Origin: Cryptomeria japonica
Taxonomy: Eukaryota > Streptophyta > Pinopsida > Cupressales > Cupressaceae
Direction: 5' to 3'
Assembly: GCF_030272615.1 (NCBI RefSeq)
Contig: NC_081411.1
Span: 186,768,949 to 186,832,948, forward strand
Length of the DNA: 64,000 nucleotides
Position 1 is the stretch's first letter. Every line of letters begins with the position of its first letter. The position numbers and the translations under genes are program-made. Below are positions 10,365 to 22,817 of this stretch, one piece after another. Under the pieces are notes generated by a model that ran no database searches, had not been told where the DNA came from, and worked only from the letters and a program-made list of their open reading frames with translations.

Positions 10365-10801
10365 TTCTGTCAGACAGCAAGTTTCAGACAGCTTTTCAGG
10401 TTGCAGAACAACAGTTTCAGGAGCAGTTTCAGGAGCAAAATCAGGACAGTGGCGCCCGCACCCTCATCCTGAACATTTTCACTCAGATTTTAACTCTAGG
10501 TACACATTTGCATTCTTGTCTTGTCCTTGTGTTTACATCTTTCCGCTGTTTAACCTTAATTCTGCAATCTTGTTATTAGTTCATACTTGCACTTTGGGAT
10601 TAGGAATTGAACTTGTATCATTTTATCTTTCAATTACAACAAAGGAATAGAAATCCTAATAGGTAGCTTGTGGATCTCTCTTCCACAAAAAGAAGTAGCC
10701 AATTGTGTGATACCTCTAGGCTCTTTCATATTCCACAATGTGTGTCAAAAGGTAGGATTAGGACATGTTAGCCTAGTCTCGCTTTTTCCCCTACACAGAT
10801 G

Positions 10802-11560
10802 CATACATCTTTTAGTATCATTTTTAGGAGTACAATAATATTGAAAAAAGGTCTTTGTTTTAAATGAAGGGAATAAGGCTTTGAGGTATCTATGGGAGAG
10901 ATGGGGGAAAGCTTAATCAGGTTATTGTTTGACAATAAAATCATAATGAAATGTACGAACTCATAAAGCTATGTAAAGTTGTGATCTTTGGTCTAGAAGA
11001 AAAGTTAGCTATAATAGGAGGCGTTGTAGTTGCAACTTGTGTCTCAATGTTATTTGTGGAATGAGTGTTTATATTAATGAAGTTGTCTTTGTTGTTTCTT
11101 AAGACCTTGGTAAGTTTGAGGATCCTCTTTTTATTTATCATTTGAAGTTCTAAATAAAGAAATTCATATCAACTAATCAAAATTTGTTAATCATAAAGTG
11201 TTATGCACAAGTGTGTGAAGGATGAAAAAATATTTAAAAATACTTTATCCCTAATATGAAATTGTAAAGTACCTGATTGTTCACTGTTGTGGAAAAAAAG
11301 AGAAAATTTGTTAAACAAGATGACCAATACATGCATAATTTATAGGAAAAAAAGAAATGGTATATACACTATACTTTGTCATTCTTTATTTCATTTGAAG
11401 CATTCAAGAGAAAGTGAAGTGTTAAGGATCAAAGAAGCTTGAAATTGCATCTACGTGAAAACCCTAGTCATCAATCTTCCAAGTATTTCTTAGTATTTAT
11501 ACAAACCATAAGCCCAAAATTTGATAATTTATACTCCTAGGGTTGTAGATATTGTGACAA
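10802..11560. other. Noncoding stretch, unassigned
   Basis: AT-rich, no credible frame. It may be decayed LTR or internal sequence of the old element U1 that becomes recognisable near 11.6 kb. Confidence 0.4.
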
Positions 11561-13764
11561 GACAAGGCTCCCATTCAAGAAATGTTCATTCCAGTATATT
11601 ATAAATGATCCAATAGGTGCATTTTTACGACTGCATGTCAATGTTCTCCACATTAAGGATGTGTGAATGCATGCTCATATTGAAGAGTAAGATCACATAA
11701 AAATGGGATCATAGTAGATAATTTGTTGGATGATGAATTTATGCTAAAACTAGAATATGTTGATGTGGTTGAGAAAAAGTTGGATAGTGGAGTTATTTTC
11801 CCATATTTTACCAAGAATAATTAATCAAAACTGTATTGAGCCATATACATCAATAATTCATATGGTTGGACAAACCTTACATGGTAACCAAGGAAGCTAT
11901 AAGGGAGGTTATTGGTTGTGTTCCACCAGAGAAGTACCTACAATGAAATCTGTAAAAAATGATATGGTTATGAAGTTAATAGGAGCTAAATTTACAAAAT
12001 AGCACTTGCCATCGATGAAACTATTGACTCAGGTGTTAGGTATGCTTCTATGGGGATTGCAAATAAATTCTACTTTACCAACAAAGAGAGGTTTGCATCT
12101 ACAACTACCCTATATATAGCCTATCAAATGGTGAAAGAAGGTAAAGATATTGATCTATGTGAGATTTTAAGACAACAATTGATGAAGAATTTGCACAAGA
12201 CTAAGGAGACAAGGTAACCATTTTGATATGGATCTTTGATTATCTATCTAATGCTTTATTTCATGAGAAAATTGTCAAGGGTTAAGAACATTGTATGGAG
12301 AAATGATATATCAGTAGGTTCACATATTAGAAATCATATTCTTTCAAGATGGAAAGGCTAGAGATGTTGCCTATTGGGGCTTTTTCAAGACTTTTCAAGA
12401 TAAAATGAATATGAGATATCGATACCTACAGTGGTAGTAGAAGCTTATTAAGAGGTGATCACATTCATGGTTGATAAGTAAAATTATTACATGGAGGTTG
12501 TTACACCTAGTACTTTATGGATTCGTAAGTTACAATATGAGCTTTATAGACTTGAATGGGTTGAATATGCAGACATTTTGATCAACAAACCCATAGACCC
12601 TAATGCAAAAAGATCTAGCACATATGAAGAGATAGAAAGTACCTTAAGAAGGAGGAGGGTGGATGAAAGGTTTGAGAAGATGAAAGGTGATCTAGAGAAG
12701 AAGCTTGGTATACCATCTATAAGTATTATTGAAGCATATAGGGCTGTTTCAAAACCCCACAATAACCCAAAGAACATAGAAGAAGAGGAAGGTTTATTGC
12801 TGCTACCACAACTCCCGCAACTATACAAACTTCATCAAGAGAAAAGATATCTAATACAGCCATTCTGAAGAAACCTAAGGCTACTATAGGAAATAAGAAA
12901 CCAAGGAAGAAGCAAGGAGCCAAAAGGGAGAAGGTAGAAGTGATCGAATTTGATAAAGAAGAAGAAGAACAAAAAGAAGGCCTTGAGTTAAGAAGAAGAG
13001 AGAAGAAAACGAAACTAAATTGAATCATAAAAAAGATCCAAGAGGAAAGATAAGGGAAAGAAAAAATTGAAGATAGAGCCAAAGATGTCAAAGAATACTC
13101 CTCTGGAGTCTCTTGAGGAAGAGACCTATAAAATAGATGCAATTTTGAATTTTATTGAATGTCATGGAGCACTACAACAAAAAGCTTTGTTACATTTGGA
13201 TGTGCCAATGTAAAATTAAGAAATTATTGAGCAAGCATTTATAATGTATGTGATGAAATGTAATATAACCTTAAGTGATATTATAGACAAACTCCCAAAT
13301 ATTCTAACCAATGCATTAATGAAAAAGAGAGAGGATGTGTTCAAGTTAGAGGCCAAGATAACAAAAGAAGCCATCAAACAGGTTGGCCCTACACTGTTTC
13401 AGGTAGAAATTGCAACAATCACATAGAGGAAGGCACAAGAATTAAGAACAAAACAAAGGATGAATACTTTAATGAGTATAAATGAAGAGGATAAAGAAAG
13501 AATCCAAAAATAAATAGAAGAGTTTAATACCAATGTCATAGAGGAGATGAAGGAAGGGGAAGCAATCGTAGAAGAAAACGCTACTCATGATGATAGCGAC
13601 TTGGAGGAAATCCTAAATATACAAAACATTGACATATTTATTTTTTATCCTCTTATGACAAAGACCATCGATAATATTGAATAAACCAAGAAAATTCATC
13701 CTTTGAGAAAATCTGATATTGATTCACTTGTTGTAGAGAAAAGAAATAAGAAGAGTTTCCAAGT
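11561..13764 (+). pseudogene. Old element U1, part 1: decayed relative of the A/B second ORF
   Basis: On the plus strand, broken by many stops and frameshifts, successive segments parallel the minus-strand second ORF of A and B: an N-terminal region near 11600-11700; NDMVMKLIGAKFTK (about 11957-12000) against NDLVTNLTGATSDK in B; a segment near 12020-12210 with VRYASM and YQMVKEGKDIDLCE against VSMI and YDMVKDNVKIDICE; 12491-12868 (MEVVTPSTLW against MEAVIPRTTW, then a charged stretch); a Lys/Glu-rich basic stretch (12880-13080); and 13244-13426 (MYVMKCNITLSDIIDKLP against LHMDMYKKFLMQVLNEIL). Copia element C interrupts it at 13765. Homology is judged by eye and is strongest in the last three segments. 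Confidence 0.6.
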
Positions 13765-14963
13765 TGTTAAATAGTTCAGATAACCGGAAGACAACTAAGA
13801 TGGGGGGGGTGAATCAGTTGTCACAGATTACCAAAAGCATTATCAATTTAAAACAACAATACCAAAATAGTTATTCTAATTAAGCATAAACAATCATCAC
13901 AGAATAAAATCCATCCACACAGCACCAAGATTTGTAATTGGAAAACCTAGTAAATGGAAAAACCACAGTGGGAAGCCTACCCACAATTAGATAATACCTC
14001 TGCAGTAAGTATGTGAATTTACAATGAAGGGGCATGCACTTGTAGGAAGGCCAATAGCCTAGAGCACACTACTCATCACAAATGGAGTCTCATTGACTAC
14101 ATACAAATCCAGACTACAATCCGGAGAAATGTTGAACTGCAAAAGATAGCATCTCCTATGCCTGAGCACAGTTTTGATTAAGCTCAATACCGGAGGACTA
14201 ATCCCTCTTACAAACTGAATTCGATCTCCATTGATCAACCAACTCCTCTGTCTGAATGATATTACAATATTTGCACATTACATTCCTTGACCATGACCTC
14301 TTACATTAACCATGCTGATCTATAATGAAATTTTACATCTTATTTATACAAACCCTCGACCATAAACAATCAGGTCAGCTACCAAACAATAAACCAGTTA
14401 CAGCATTACAAACCATGTTAGCCTTAGACCAAAACAAATAATATCCAACACATAAGACATCTTGGAAATGCAACAATAATTCTTGTCCACATGTTTCATT
14501 AATGTCGATCCATAACCTAGATCAACCAGGACCAAGTATAGGTCCACATGCTTCAACAATGATCTGCAAACGCCAAGTCTCAAACAAGATTACCAACAGT
14601 ATCTTGAAATTCCTTCAAAAGATGCACCAACACCAATTATGCAATGCATCAAAGATCTCCACCAAAAGATCTGCCATTAAAACCTTCGCCGGAACCAGAA
14701 ACCAATCTTCTGTGTAAGCAAGATAACATCCAATCACCAGACCGAAACCAACTGACCAAATATGAGTTTAAGAATTATGAACAAGCCAATTTCATCACCA
14801 AATTATACTGGAGTTAGCTAGATCATGTCAGATCCAAGTTAACCAAAAACCACTCAACCTACCGGGACTAGAAGGGTGTCGATAAAGCATCCAAATAGCT
14901 AGTGTTGACATCAATGACAAAACATCAATGCAACACATAATCAATTCCACCAAATGGCCAACA
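13765..14963 (-). repeat. 3' LTR of element C
   Basis: 1199 bp; read on the minus strand it starts TGTTGGCCATTTGG and ends near TATTTAACA. It contains an eight-G tract followed by TGAATCAG (13802-13817) and the conserved GGAAAAACC..GGTGGGAA block (about 13955). Confidence 0.9.
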
Positions 14964-14975
14964 ATCTCCCCCTTT
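14964..14975 (-). other. Polypurine tract of element C
   Basis: Minus strand AAAGGGGGAGAT directly before the LTR start. Upstream flank GTTGCTATCAATTCC matches the corresponding flank in A, B and D. A second CTCCCCCTTT lies at 15151-15160 and a variant near 15034. Confidence 0.85.
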
Positions 14976-15311
14976 GGAATTGATAGCAACACTAGATGTG
15001 AAAAGCATCTAAGTACGAAGAAATGTCAAACAAATCTCCCCCTCTGGAAGACAGCCAACAATCTCCTACATATAGCTCTAAATATCAATGTATCTCCCCT
15101 GTGAATAGTATCTCTGTAAAGTTCTAACTTTCTTTTTCACATTGCTATCTCTCCCCCTTTGACATCAATGCCATAAATCTGACAAAAATATCAAAGAAAA
15201 AACATAAGCCTCTCAATCTCAAAGCCGACTACTCCTCCTGAGTAGTACCATCTCACATCAATGCCGGAATGAATAGTGTCTCTAATAATGCATACTGGAC
15301 TGATGCAAAAA

Positions 15312-15881
15312 TCACATCAATCGAGTCTCTACCGGAGGGGCAAAACCCCCCAATCTATCTCTCGAGTACTCAAAAGATTCCTTGGATAAAGGTTTAGTGA
15401 AAATATCTATAATTTGTTCTTTAGTGTTCACATAAACTAGTTTAACTTCATTTGCTTCCATCTTCTCCTTCAAAAAGTTATACTTGATAGATATGTGCTT
15501 TGTCTTGGAGTGAAATACTGGATTCTTTGATATATCAATAACAACAAAGTTATCACAGTGAATAACTACCGGTGCATCACAATCCACCTTTATATCCTTC
15601 AACACTTGCTTCATCCATAAAACTTGTGTACAATTAGTAGCAGTAGCAACATACTCAGCTTCAGCAGTAGATAAAGAAGTACATGATTGTTTCTTGTTGA
15701 TCCATGAAACCAACTTCTTTCCAAGAAAGAAAGATCCACCAGAAGTACTTTTTTGGTCATCAACATCTTCAGCCCAATCAGCATCTGTATATGCACATAA
15801 AGTGAAATTATTATCCTTAGGATACCACAAACCATATTCTGATGTACCTTGCAAGTATCTAAAAATCCTTTTCACTGCCAT
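15312..15881 (-). pseudogene. Copia RNase H domain of element C
   Basis: A 189-codon frame with the copia RNase H signature: YTDADWAED near residue 31 with the first catalytic Asp, then STSGGSFFLG, STAEAEYVA carrying the catalytic Glu, IHCDN with another Asp, SKTKHISIKY and DIFTKPLS near the end. Long for this decayed element. It is the C-terminal end of a pol polyprotein, not an independent gene. Confidence 0.9.
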
Positions 15882-16059
15882 CTCGTTATTTTATCTAGGA
15901 TCACTCTAAAATATTGAAACAATACAAACAACATTTAATGTTAGATCTAGTCTAAGTTAAATAAAGTAGAACTTCAATCATAGATTTGTATCTTGTAGGA
16001 TTTATCGATGCAGAAACATATTTCCTTGTCAAATTCTCACTTGTAAGCATAGGTGTACT

Positions 16060-17181
16060 TACAGGTTTAGAATCTCCCATACCAAATTTCTTCAACAATT
16101 CCTTAGCATATTTATTTTGACAAATAAAAATACCTTTGTCAGTCTAAGTAATCTACAAACCTAAGAAAAATTTCATCTCACCAATCATAGACATCTCGAA
16201 TTCTTTCTCCATGTTCTTAGAAAATTCTATGCATAATTTATCTTCACCTCCAAAAATACTGTCATCAACAAATACTTCAACAATCAATATATCATCATCA
16301 GTGATTTTATAATATAAATTACTTTCAGCACTGCCCTTAGTAAAACCAAGCTTCAAAATATATTTATCCAACCCTGCATACCAAGCTCTAGGTGCTTGTT
16401 TCAATTCATATAAAGCTTTCCTTAACCTGCAAACCATACCAATATCATCTAATAGTGAAAAACCATTAGGTTTCTCAATATAAACTTCCTCATCAAGATC
16501 CCCATTCAAAAATGCAAATTTAACATCCATCTGATAAACCTTGTAGTTTTTATAAGCAGTATAGGCAAGAAATAATCTTACAGCTTCAATCCTAGCTATA
16601 GGTGCAAAATTTTCTCCATGATCAATTCCTTCCTTCTAAGAATATCCTTTACAAACCAATCTAGCCTTATTCCTTATAAATTTACCATCCTCATTTAATT
16701 TATTCCTTAAAACCCATTTAGTTCCAATAACATTTTTATTTTTAGGTCGGCGAACCAAAGTCCATGTGTTATTTTTCTTAATCTGATCTAATTCTTCTTC
16801 CATAGCTTTTAACCAAAATTCATCTTTGCATGCCTCAATTACTAATATCGGTTCAACTTGTGAAATTAAACATACCTCATTAGTTGCCAAAATTCTTCTT
16901 TTCATTACACCATTACTCTTATCCCCAATGATTTGATCTTTAGAATTATTCAATCTCACATACCTAGGAGTCTTTTGCCTCTTTGTTCCTCTTCCTTGTT
17001 CTTTGGTTACTGTAGAATTTTCTGATGTTGCCGGAGTAACTGGGTCAACCCTTTGTTCCAATAAAGGTGCTACTGGTTCAGATATAATCATTTCCACTGT
17101 CGGTTCCTTCTCATAAATTCTGATCTGACTTTTTCTCAGCTCATCTACTTTGACATTAGCACTCTCCACTATTTTCTGCAA
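16060..17181 (-). pseudogene. Copia reverse transcriptase of element C
   Basis: Pieces at 17181-16636 and 16530-16153 plus short tails. The first has an acidic/variable linker then [18 protein letters not shown] and [10 protein letters not shown]. The second has MDVKFAFLNGDLDEEVYI, LRKALYELKQAPRAWY and the active-site motif FVDDSIFGG (copia FVDD/YVDD class). Stops at 16637 and about 16531 and near 16150 break it. Confidence 0.92.
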
Positions 17182-18060
17182 TCTCTTGTTATAACATCTA
17201 TATGCTTTCCTTTCATTAGAATAACCAAGAAATATGCATTCATCACTTCTAGGATCAAATTTCCCAATAGTATCATCTCTCTTGATATAGCTTTTACTAC
17301 CAAAGATTCAGAAATACTTAACTGTAGGTGTATTGCCAAACCATAATTCATAAGGTGTCTTACCGGTTTCTCCTTTGATATGTACTCTGTTAAATGTTTA
17401 GACCATTGTACTAATTGCTTCTGTCCAATAGATATGAGGTAGATTAGCTTTCATCATCATTGTTCTAGCAGAATCCAAGATAGTTTTGTTTTCCCTTTCC
17501 AAAACTCCATTTTGTTGAGGTGTCCGGGGAGCCAAAAATTGTCTTCTGATACCATGCTTGTCACAAAAGTTATTAAACTCACAGGATGTGAATTTTCCAC
17601 CATGATCTGATCTCAAACATTTAATCTTCAATCTTGTCTCAGTTTTCACTTTAGCCTTAAAGATTTGAAATTTTTTAAATGCTTCATATTTTTCTCTCAA
17701 AAAAGTAACCCACGTCATTCTAGAATAATCATCAATGATTAGCATGAAATATCTATCACGGTGAAAACTTTTAACTCTAGCAAGGCCACACAAACTAGTG
17801 TGAATAAGATCAAGAACATCATGTGATTTATCTTGTATACTCCTAAAAGAGGTTCTGACTTGTTTACCCATTTGACATTCTTTACATACCGGATTATAGG
17901 GCTTCATAATCTTAGGTATATCTCTAACAGTGTTAGTTGAACTAATCTTCACAATGCAATCAAAATTTACATGACACAGCCTTTTATGCCATAACCAACT
18001 TTCATCAATCTATGTAATCAAACATGTCTTCTCACTGGAGTTCAAATGAAATATGTTACC
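17169..18060 (-). pseudogene. Copia integrase of element C, catalytic Asp lost
   Basis: Fragments at 17952-17398 and 17351-17169. The zinc-binding Cys pair reads NPVCKECQMGKQVR. In the core the first catalytic position reads HTSLCG where HTDLCG is usual, so Asp is replaced by Ser; the second Asp (RSDHGG) and the Glu (NGVLEREN) remain. PRTPQQNG is intact. A stop at about 17397 and a frame change precede the C-terminal part. Confidence 0.92.
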
Positions 18061-18375
18061 TTTTGTCTGTGTACCGATTGCAATCTCTAAGCCAGATCTG
18101 TTAATGATTTTGCATTTTCCATCCTTGAACTGTAATTGAAATCCCTTATCTACCAATTATCCTACACTCAAAAGATTATACTTCAAACCTTCAACATAAT
18201 AAACATTGTCAGTATTGTTCTTACCATCCATTGATATAGTTCCTTTTCCCTTAATCATACATGCCTTGTCATCTCCAAATCTAGCTAAATCACCATCAAT
18301 TTTTTGCAAAGACAGAAACTTTCCTTTATCTCCAGTCATATGATGTGAACAACCACTGTCAATTACTCATTCATC
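18061..18375 (-). pseudogene. Copia protease / pre-integrase segment of element C
   Basis: The minus strand reads IDSGCSHHMTGDKGKF across about 18370-18310, the copia aspartic-protease active-site motif DSG, followed by FGDDKACMIKGKGTI and VYYVEGLKYNLLSVG. A stop lies just before the motif and others follow. Confidence 0.85.
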
Positions 18376-18379
18376 CTTA

Positions 18380-19529
18380 TCCTCAATTTTAGTAGCAAGT
18401 TCCTTCTCCTCAGGTACATTCTCTTCCAGTGCCAGATCATCTTCCTTGATAGCCAAGAGTACACATTCTTTCACATTGCCGGACCCACTAGCAGACTATT
18501 CTATCGGTTCATCATTTGAATCAGTAATGCTTTCCTCATTCGCTATGTGGCGTAGTTTGTTTTTCTTGAATCTATACTTGTTATGATTAGGCTTAAATGA
18601 TTTCTTAACTCTTTCTTTAAATCTTAAATTCCTTTCAGGACATCTAGATGCAAAATGACCAATCTTATTACATGCAAAATATTTAAAAAGTTATTTTCCT
18701 TCATACTTACTTCCTATCTGTCCTTTCGGTGCTCTTCTAGAAAATAGTGCTTCAATTTTCTCAAACTCTTTGTCTTCTCTCTTCATATCTTCAATTCTTT
18801 TGTATATAAAACTCTCCAATCTTTCTTACCGGTTGTAGATGTAGATGCATGAAAAGCAGGTTCAGTTTTCATAGCTTGAGAAGGTCCAAATTACTCAAGC
18901 TCAAAAGTAGATAGTTTCCCAACCAAAGTATCTCTATTAATTGATGTATTAGACATTATTCTTAGCTCATTAATAGTAGTAGCCTTCATTTTATAAGCCA
19001 ATGGTAGGGCTCTCTAGACTTTAGAAATAATCTCATCTTCGCTCAAAGTTCCACCACAACATTGAATTCCCATAACAATCTCATTTACTCTTTCCATGAA
19101 TGCAGTAATTCTTTCATCTTCTTCCATCTTTATATTTTCATATCTCACTCAATAACCATCAAGTTTAGCAATCTTCACTATAGGGTAACCTTCATTAAGG
19201 GTCTGCAATTTATCCCATACAGCCTTTCCAGATGATTTGTCTTTTAATCTCATAATTTGTTGATCAAAAAGTGCACACAAGAGGGCTTCTCTTGCTCTAC
19301 AATACTTCTCAAGCTCCTGTCCAGGTTTTCTGAAGGAGGATTTCCAGATCCCAAATTAAATGGTTTTGACACCATTCAGTGTGATCTCCCCAATCTCCTT
19401 GCCAAGAGATCTTAGATGAGTCTCCATCTGAATCTTCCATACTGTATAATTTGTTCCTTCGAGCCTCAGTATATCCCTTCGAAAAATAGCTCCAGAAGAA
19501 CTGGATGAACTTGAACTGTTAGTCACCAT
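18380..19529 (-). pseudogene. Copia gag remnant of element C
   Basis: The likely start is the ATG at 19529 (MVTNSSSSSS). Below it are GTNYTVWKIQMETHL, AVWDKLQTL and LSEDEIISKV, typical of copia UBN2-type gag, then ELRIMSNTSINRDTL. The zinc-knuckle region near 18640-18700 is damaged. Several stops and a frame change. Confidence 0.8.
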
Positions 19530-19573
19530 AGGATCTTCCTCAAGCGATTAAGCTTTCTGCAGAGAGGACCAAT

Positions 19574-19585
19574 GCTCTAATACCA
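19574..19585 (-). other. Primer binding site of element C
   Basis: Minus strand TGGTATTAGAGC two bases inside the 5' LTR end; complementary to the 3' end of initiator tRNA-Met with one change from TGGTATCAGAGC. Confidence 0.85.
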
Positions 19586-19587
19586 AT

Positions 19588-20787
19588 TGTAAGATAGTTT
19601 AGATAACCGAAAGACAACTGAGAGGGGGGGTGAATCAGTTGTCACAGATTACCAAAAGCATTATCAATTTAAAATAACAATACCATAATAGAATTTAATC
19701 CAATTAATCATAAATAATAATCACATAATAAAAGTCATCCACACAACACCAAGAATTGTACGTGGAAAACCCACTAAAGGGAAAAACTATGGTGGAAAGC
19801 CTACCCACAGTCAAATAATACTTCTGCAGTAAGTATGTAAATTTACAATGTAGGGGCCTACACTTGCAGGAAGGACAATAGCCTAGAGCACACTGCTCAT
19901 CACATAAGGAGTCTCACTGACTACATACAAATCCAAACTACAATTCGAAGAAGTGTTGAACTGCAAAAGATAGAATCTCCTATGCCTGACTACAATTCTG
20001 GTTAAGCTCAATAACGGAGGACTAAGTGCTCTTACAAACCCAATTCGATTTCCATCGATCGACCAAATCCTCTATCTGAATGATATTACAATATTCACAC
20101 ATTACATTCCTTGACCATGACCTCTTACATTAACCATGATGATCTACAATAAGATCTTACATCTTATTTATACAAACCCTCAACCATAAACAATCAGGTC
20201 GGCTACCAGATAATAAACAACTTAATTCATTACAAACCATGCCAACCTTAGACCAAAACAAATAATATCCAACACATAAGACATCCTGGAAATGCAAAAA
20301 TAATTCATGTCCACACATTTCATTAATGTCGATCCATAACCTAGATCAACTGAGACCAAGTATAGGTCCACATGCTTCAGCAATGATCTCCAAACACCAA
20401 GTCTCGAAAAAGATTACCAATAGTATCCTGAAATTCCATCAAAAGCTGCACCAACACCAATTATACAATGCATCAAAGATCTCCACCAAAAGATCTATCG
20501 GTGAAACCTTCACCGGAACCAAAAACCAATCTTCTATGTAAGCAAGATAGCATCCAATCACTAGACTAAAACCAATTGACCAAATATGAGTATAAGTATT
20601 ATGAACAAGCTAATTCCATCACTAGATTATACCAGAGTTAAATAGATCATGTCAGATCCAAGTTAACCAAAAACCACTGAACCTACCAGGACCAAAAGGG
20701 TGTCGGCAAAGCATCCAAATAGCTAGTGTTGACATCAATGACAAAACATCAATGCAACACATAATCAGTTCCACCAAATGGCTAACA
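19588..20787 (-). repeat. 5' LTR of element C
   Basis: 1200 bp, direct repeat of 13765-14963. Visible differences are mainly transitions. Seven-G tract plus TGAATCAG at 19624-19638. Confidence 0.9.
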
Positions 20788-21999
20788 CAACCTATGGATA
20801 ATACTGATCAGATTATAGAGAAAAATCCTCTGGAGATTACTAGAAGTGCAAAAGAGACAAGTATGGAAGTAAACATTGGTACTAAGGAAAATACCAATGT
20901 TAAAAGAGAAGAAGAACAGGAAAAAATTGATATGGGCAATGTTAGTGGTAGAGAAGAAAAGTAAGAGAATCATCCTGAGAAGGCTCAAGATACTATCAAG
21001 ATAGATAAGAAGCAAGAGGCTTCTTCCAATAAAACTAATATTGATGAGGAGAATTTTAATTCCTTTAAAGACCTATTAGGCCTTCAACTAAAGTTTGAGC
21101 CTATGATTGTACCACAATTACTACAAATAACAACCAATGAGGAGAAAATAGATATGTCTAACATTTCACCTCTTCACAAATTTCAGTTGGGGGACATTCT
21201 ACATTCATCAAAAAGAAAAAAGAAACTGCAAGAGCATGTAAGGAAATCAAGTATGATTGAGGAAGTAGTGAAGATTATACATGAGGGCTTCCCAGAGGTA
21301 GCCATAGATTCATCTTTAGCTTCAAAATAGTAACTAAAACTACTCATGGACTCATTTAAGATCATACAACTCATATGGAGAAGAAAGTAGAACAAGGGGC
21401 CCTAAGGAAATTCAATGATGGGATAAAATCTAGTTTTTGATAAATGTACTAATGCAAATGTTTTATTATAGAAAAATATTGAGAAATTTAAGGATGGTGT
21501 TGATGAAATAGTCACAACATACCAATTTTGTTTGAGGTGGCCAAACTCAACAAAATATATCAAAGGGCAAATTTACTCAATAGAGTCACAATTTTTTTAA
21601 TTGGTTGGCACGTATGGTTTTGGAGAGGATAGATATGGCTCCATCAGAGTCCAAATATATCAACTTAATGTGTATCTATCTCTGTTACAGGAGAAAAAGG
21701 GCCCAATTAAGAAACAATTTATATGTTAAAGAAAGAAATGGAGCTAAGGTTAGCTTCTTTAGTCAACATTTTGGGACAAATAGAGGAAGTAGAATAGAAA
21801 ATGAAGACTCTAGATAATGTAGATACTACTAAGGATCTATATATGCAATTTAAATACCAAAATTGGATTCTTTCCTCCACAAAGGCTACATCGGACACTG
21901 CTCTGTCTGAGCTCAAATTAAAGCATAAAAGTATCATGCATTCTAAGAAGGCTTAGATAGGATTGATCTTGGTCAATACAATGTTTACAATTTTGAATG
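20788..21999 (+). pseudogene. Old element U1, part 2: charged/coiled-coil C-terminal region
   Basis: Continues U1 on the plus strand beyond element C. Frames at 20791-20964, 21103-21330 and 21605-21960 encode a Glu/Lys/Ile-rich linker then helical coiled-coil-like sequence, the same order as the C-terminal half of the A/B second ORF. Element A interrupts it at 22000; GAATG at 21995-21999 is the left target duplication of A. Confidence 0.5.
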
Positions 22000-22805
22000 T
22001 GTTAGGATTCCCACAGATACTAAGAGGGGGGGGTGAATCAGTATCTAACCAGTGACTTAAATTTCTTAACTTAAAAAATGTAGAACATATTATAATAGTG
22101 TACCGATATGCAAGAAATAATGCAATAAATAGAATTAAAAGCATCCACATGAAAAACACACCATAACACAAGGATTTAATGAGGAAACCCGATGTGGGAA
22201 AAACCTTGGTGGGATTTGTGACCCACAATATTCACTTACTAGCCAATAAGATAATATTACTACTACAAGAGGGGCATGCACATGCAGGAAGGCCAATTGC
22301 CTAGAGCTCACTGCTCAAATACAAAATAGGAAGTCTCACTAACTTACAAAAATGGATTATACAAATCTAGTGTCTTGTACTGCTTCAAAATAGCATCTAT
22401 AATGCCAAATCCAGTACCGGTTTATGCTCTGCTTCTTACATAAACCCTTAACCTATAATTCACATAATAGGTCTGCCTTATTTCACCTAAATATATTCCT
22501 CTTACTTACTTACAAATGTTCTACAATGATATATTATATATATGAGTCATTATACAATGATGTTAAGTTGGCTTACAAAGATTTTACAATAATAAACAAA
22601 ATATAATATAACAAAAATCCTGTCAGCCTCTGTGTCGGTATGCTTCCTTTCTCTGCTGGTGTTGGTGGTCTGAGTTCCGGTGTAGAGTCTGATCTTGCTA
22701 GTTTTGGTGTAATGCCTTGCCAGGGCCATAGGATTGTAAGGTTGCCATCAATGACAAAACCTTCAATCACCTACAATGTCTCATTGGAGAGTACATATGC
22801 CAACA
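22000..22805 (-). repeat. 3' LTR of element A
   Basis: 806 bp. Contains a nine-G tract plus TGAATCAG (22026-22042), GGGAAAAACC..GGTGGGA (about 22197) and, near the minus-strand start, TTTTGTCATTGATGG. Confidence 0.93.
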
Positions 22806-22806
22806 A

Positions 22807-22817
22807 TCTCCCCCTTT
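22807..22817 (-). other. Polypurine tract of element A
   Basis: Minus strand AAAGGGGGAGA just before the LTR start TGTTGG; upstream flank GTTGCCATCAATGCC is the same in B and D. Confidence 0.88.

Larger units (their letters stand above)
9132..10796 (+). repeat. Probable solo LTR (about 1.67 kb)
   Basis: It starts TGTAG (9133) and ends CTACA (10795), inverted termini expected of an LTR. AGATG occurs at 9127-9131 and again at 10797-10801, fitting a 5-bp target duplication if one extra base on each side is counted in the element. Inside is a TATA box (about 9654), a GC-rich hairpin array (10276-10364) and a pyrimidine-rich end. No primer site or coding region follows, hence solo. The family is probably gypsy-like. 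Confidence 0.6.
13765..20787 (-). mobile_element. Copia LTR retrotransposon C (decayed), inserted in U1
   Basis: Two direct LTRs of about 1200 bp flank gag-pol read on the minus strand in copia order: gag, protease, integrase, reverse transcriptase, RNase H. A primer site complementary to initiator tRNA-Met abuts the right LTR and a polypurine tract abuts the left LTR. Candidate target duplications are CAAGT (13760-13764) and CAACC (20788-20792), only 3 of 5 matching. The broken U1 reading resumes on the far side. Coding parts have numerous stops and frameshifts. Confidence 0.9.

Noticed and set aside
10213-10650. 145-codon plus-strand frame
   Set aside because: Spans the GC-rich hairpin repeats inside a solo LTR; no homology and overlapping frames on both strands.
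12544-13142. Minus-strand frames of 94 and 138 codons
   Set aside because: Antisense to the decayed ORF2 of U1; Ser/Leu/Phe-rich composition is the complement of Lys/Glu codons.
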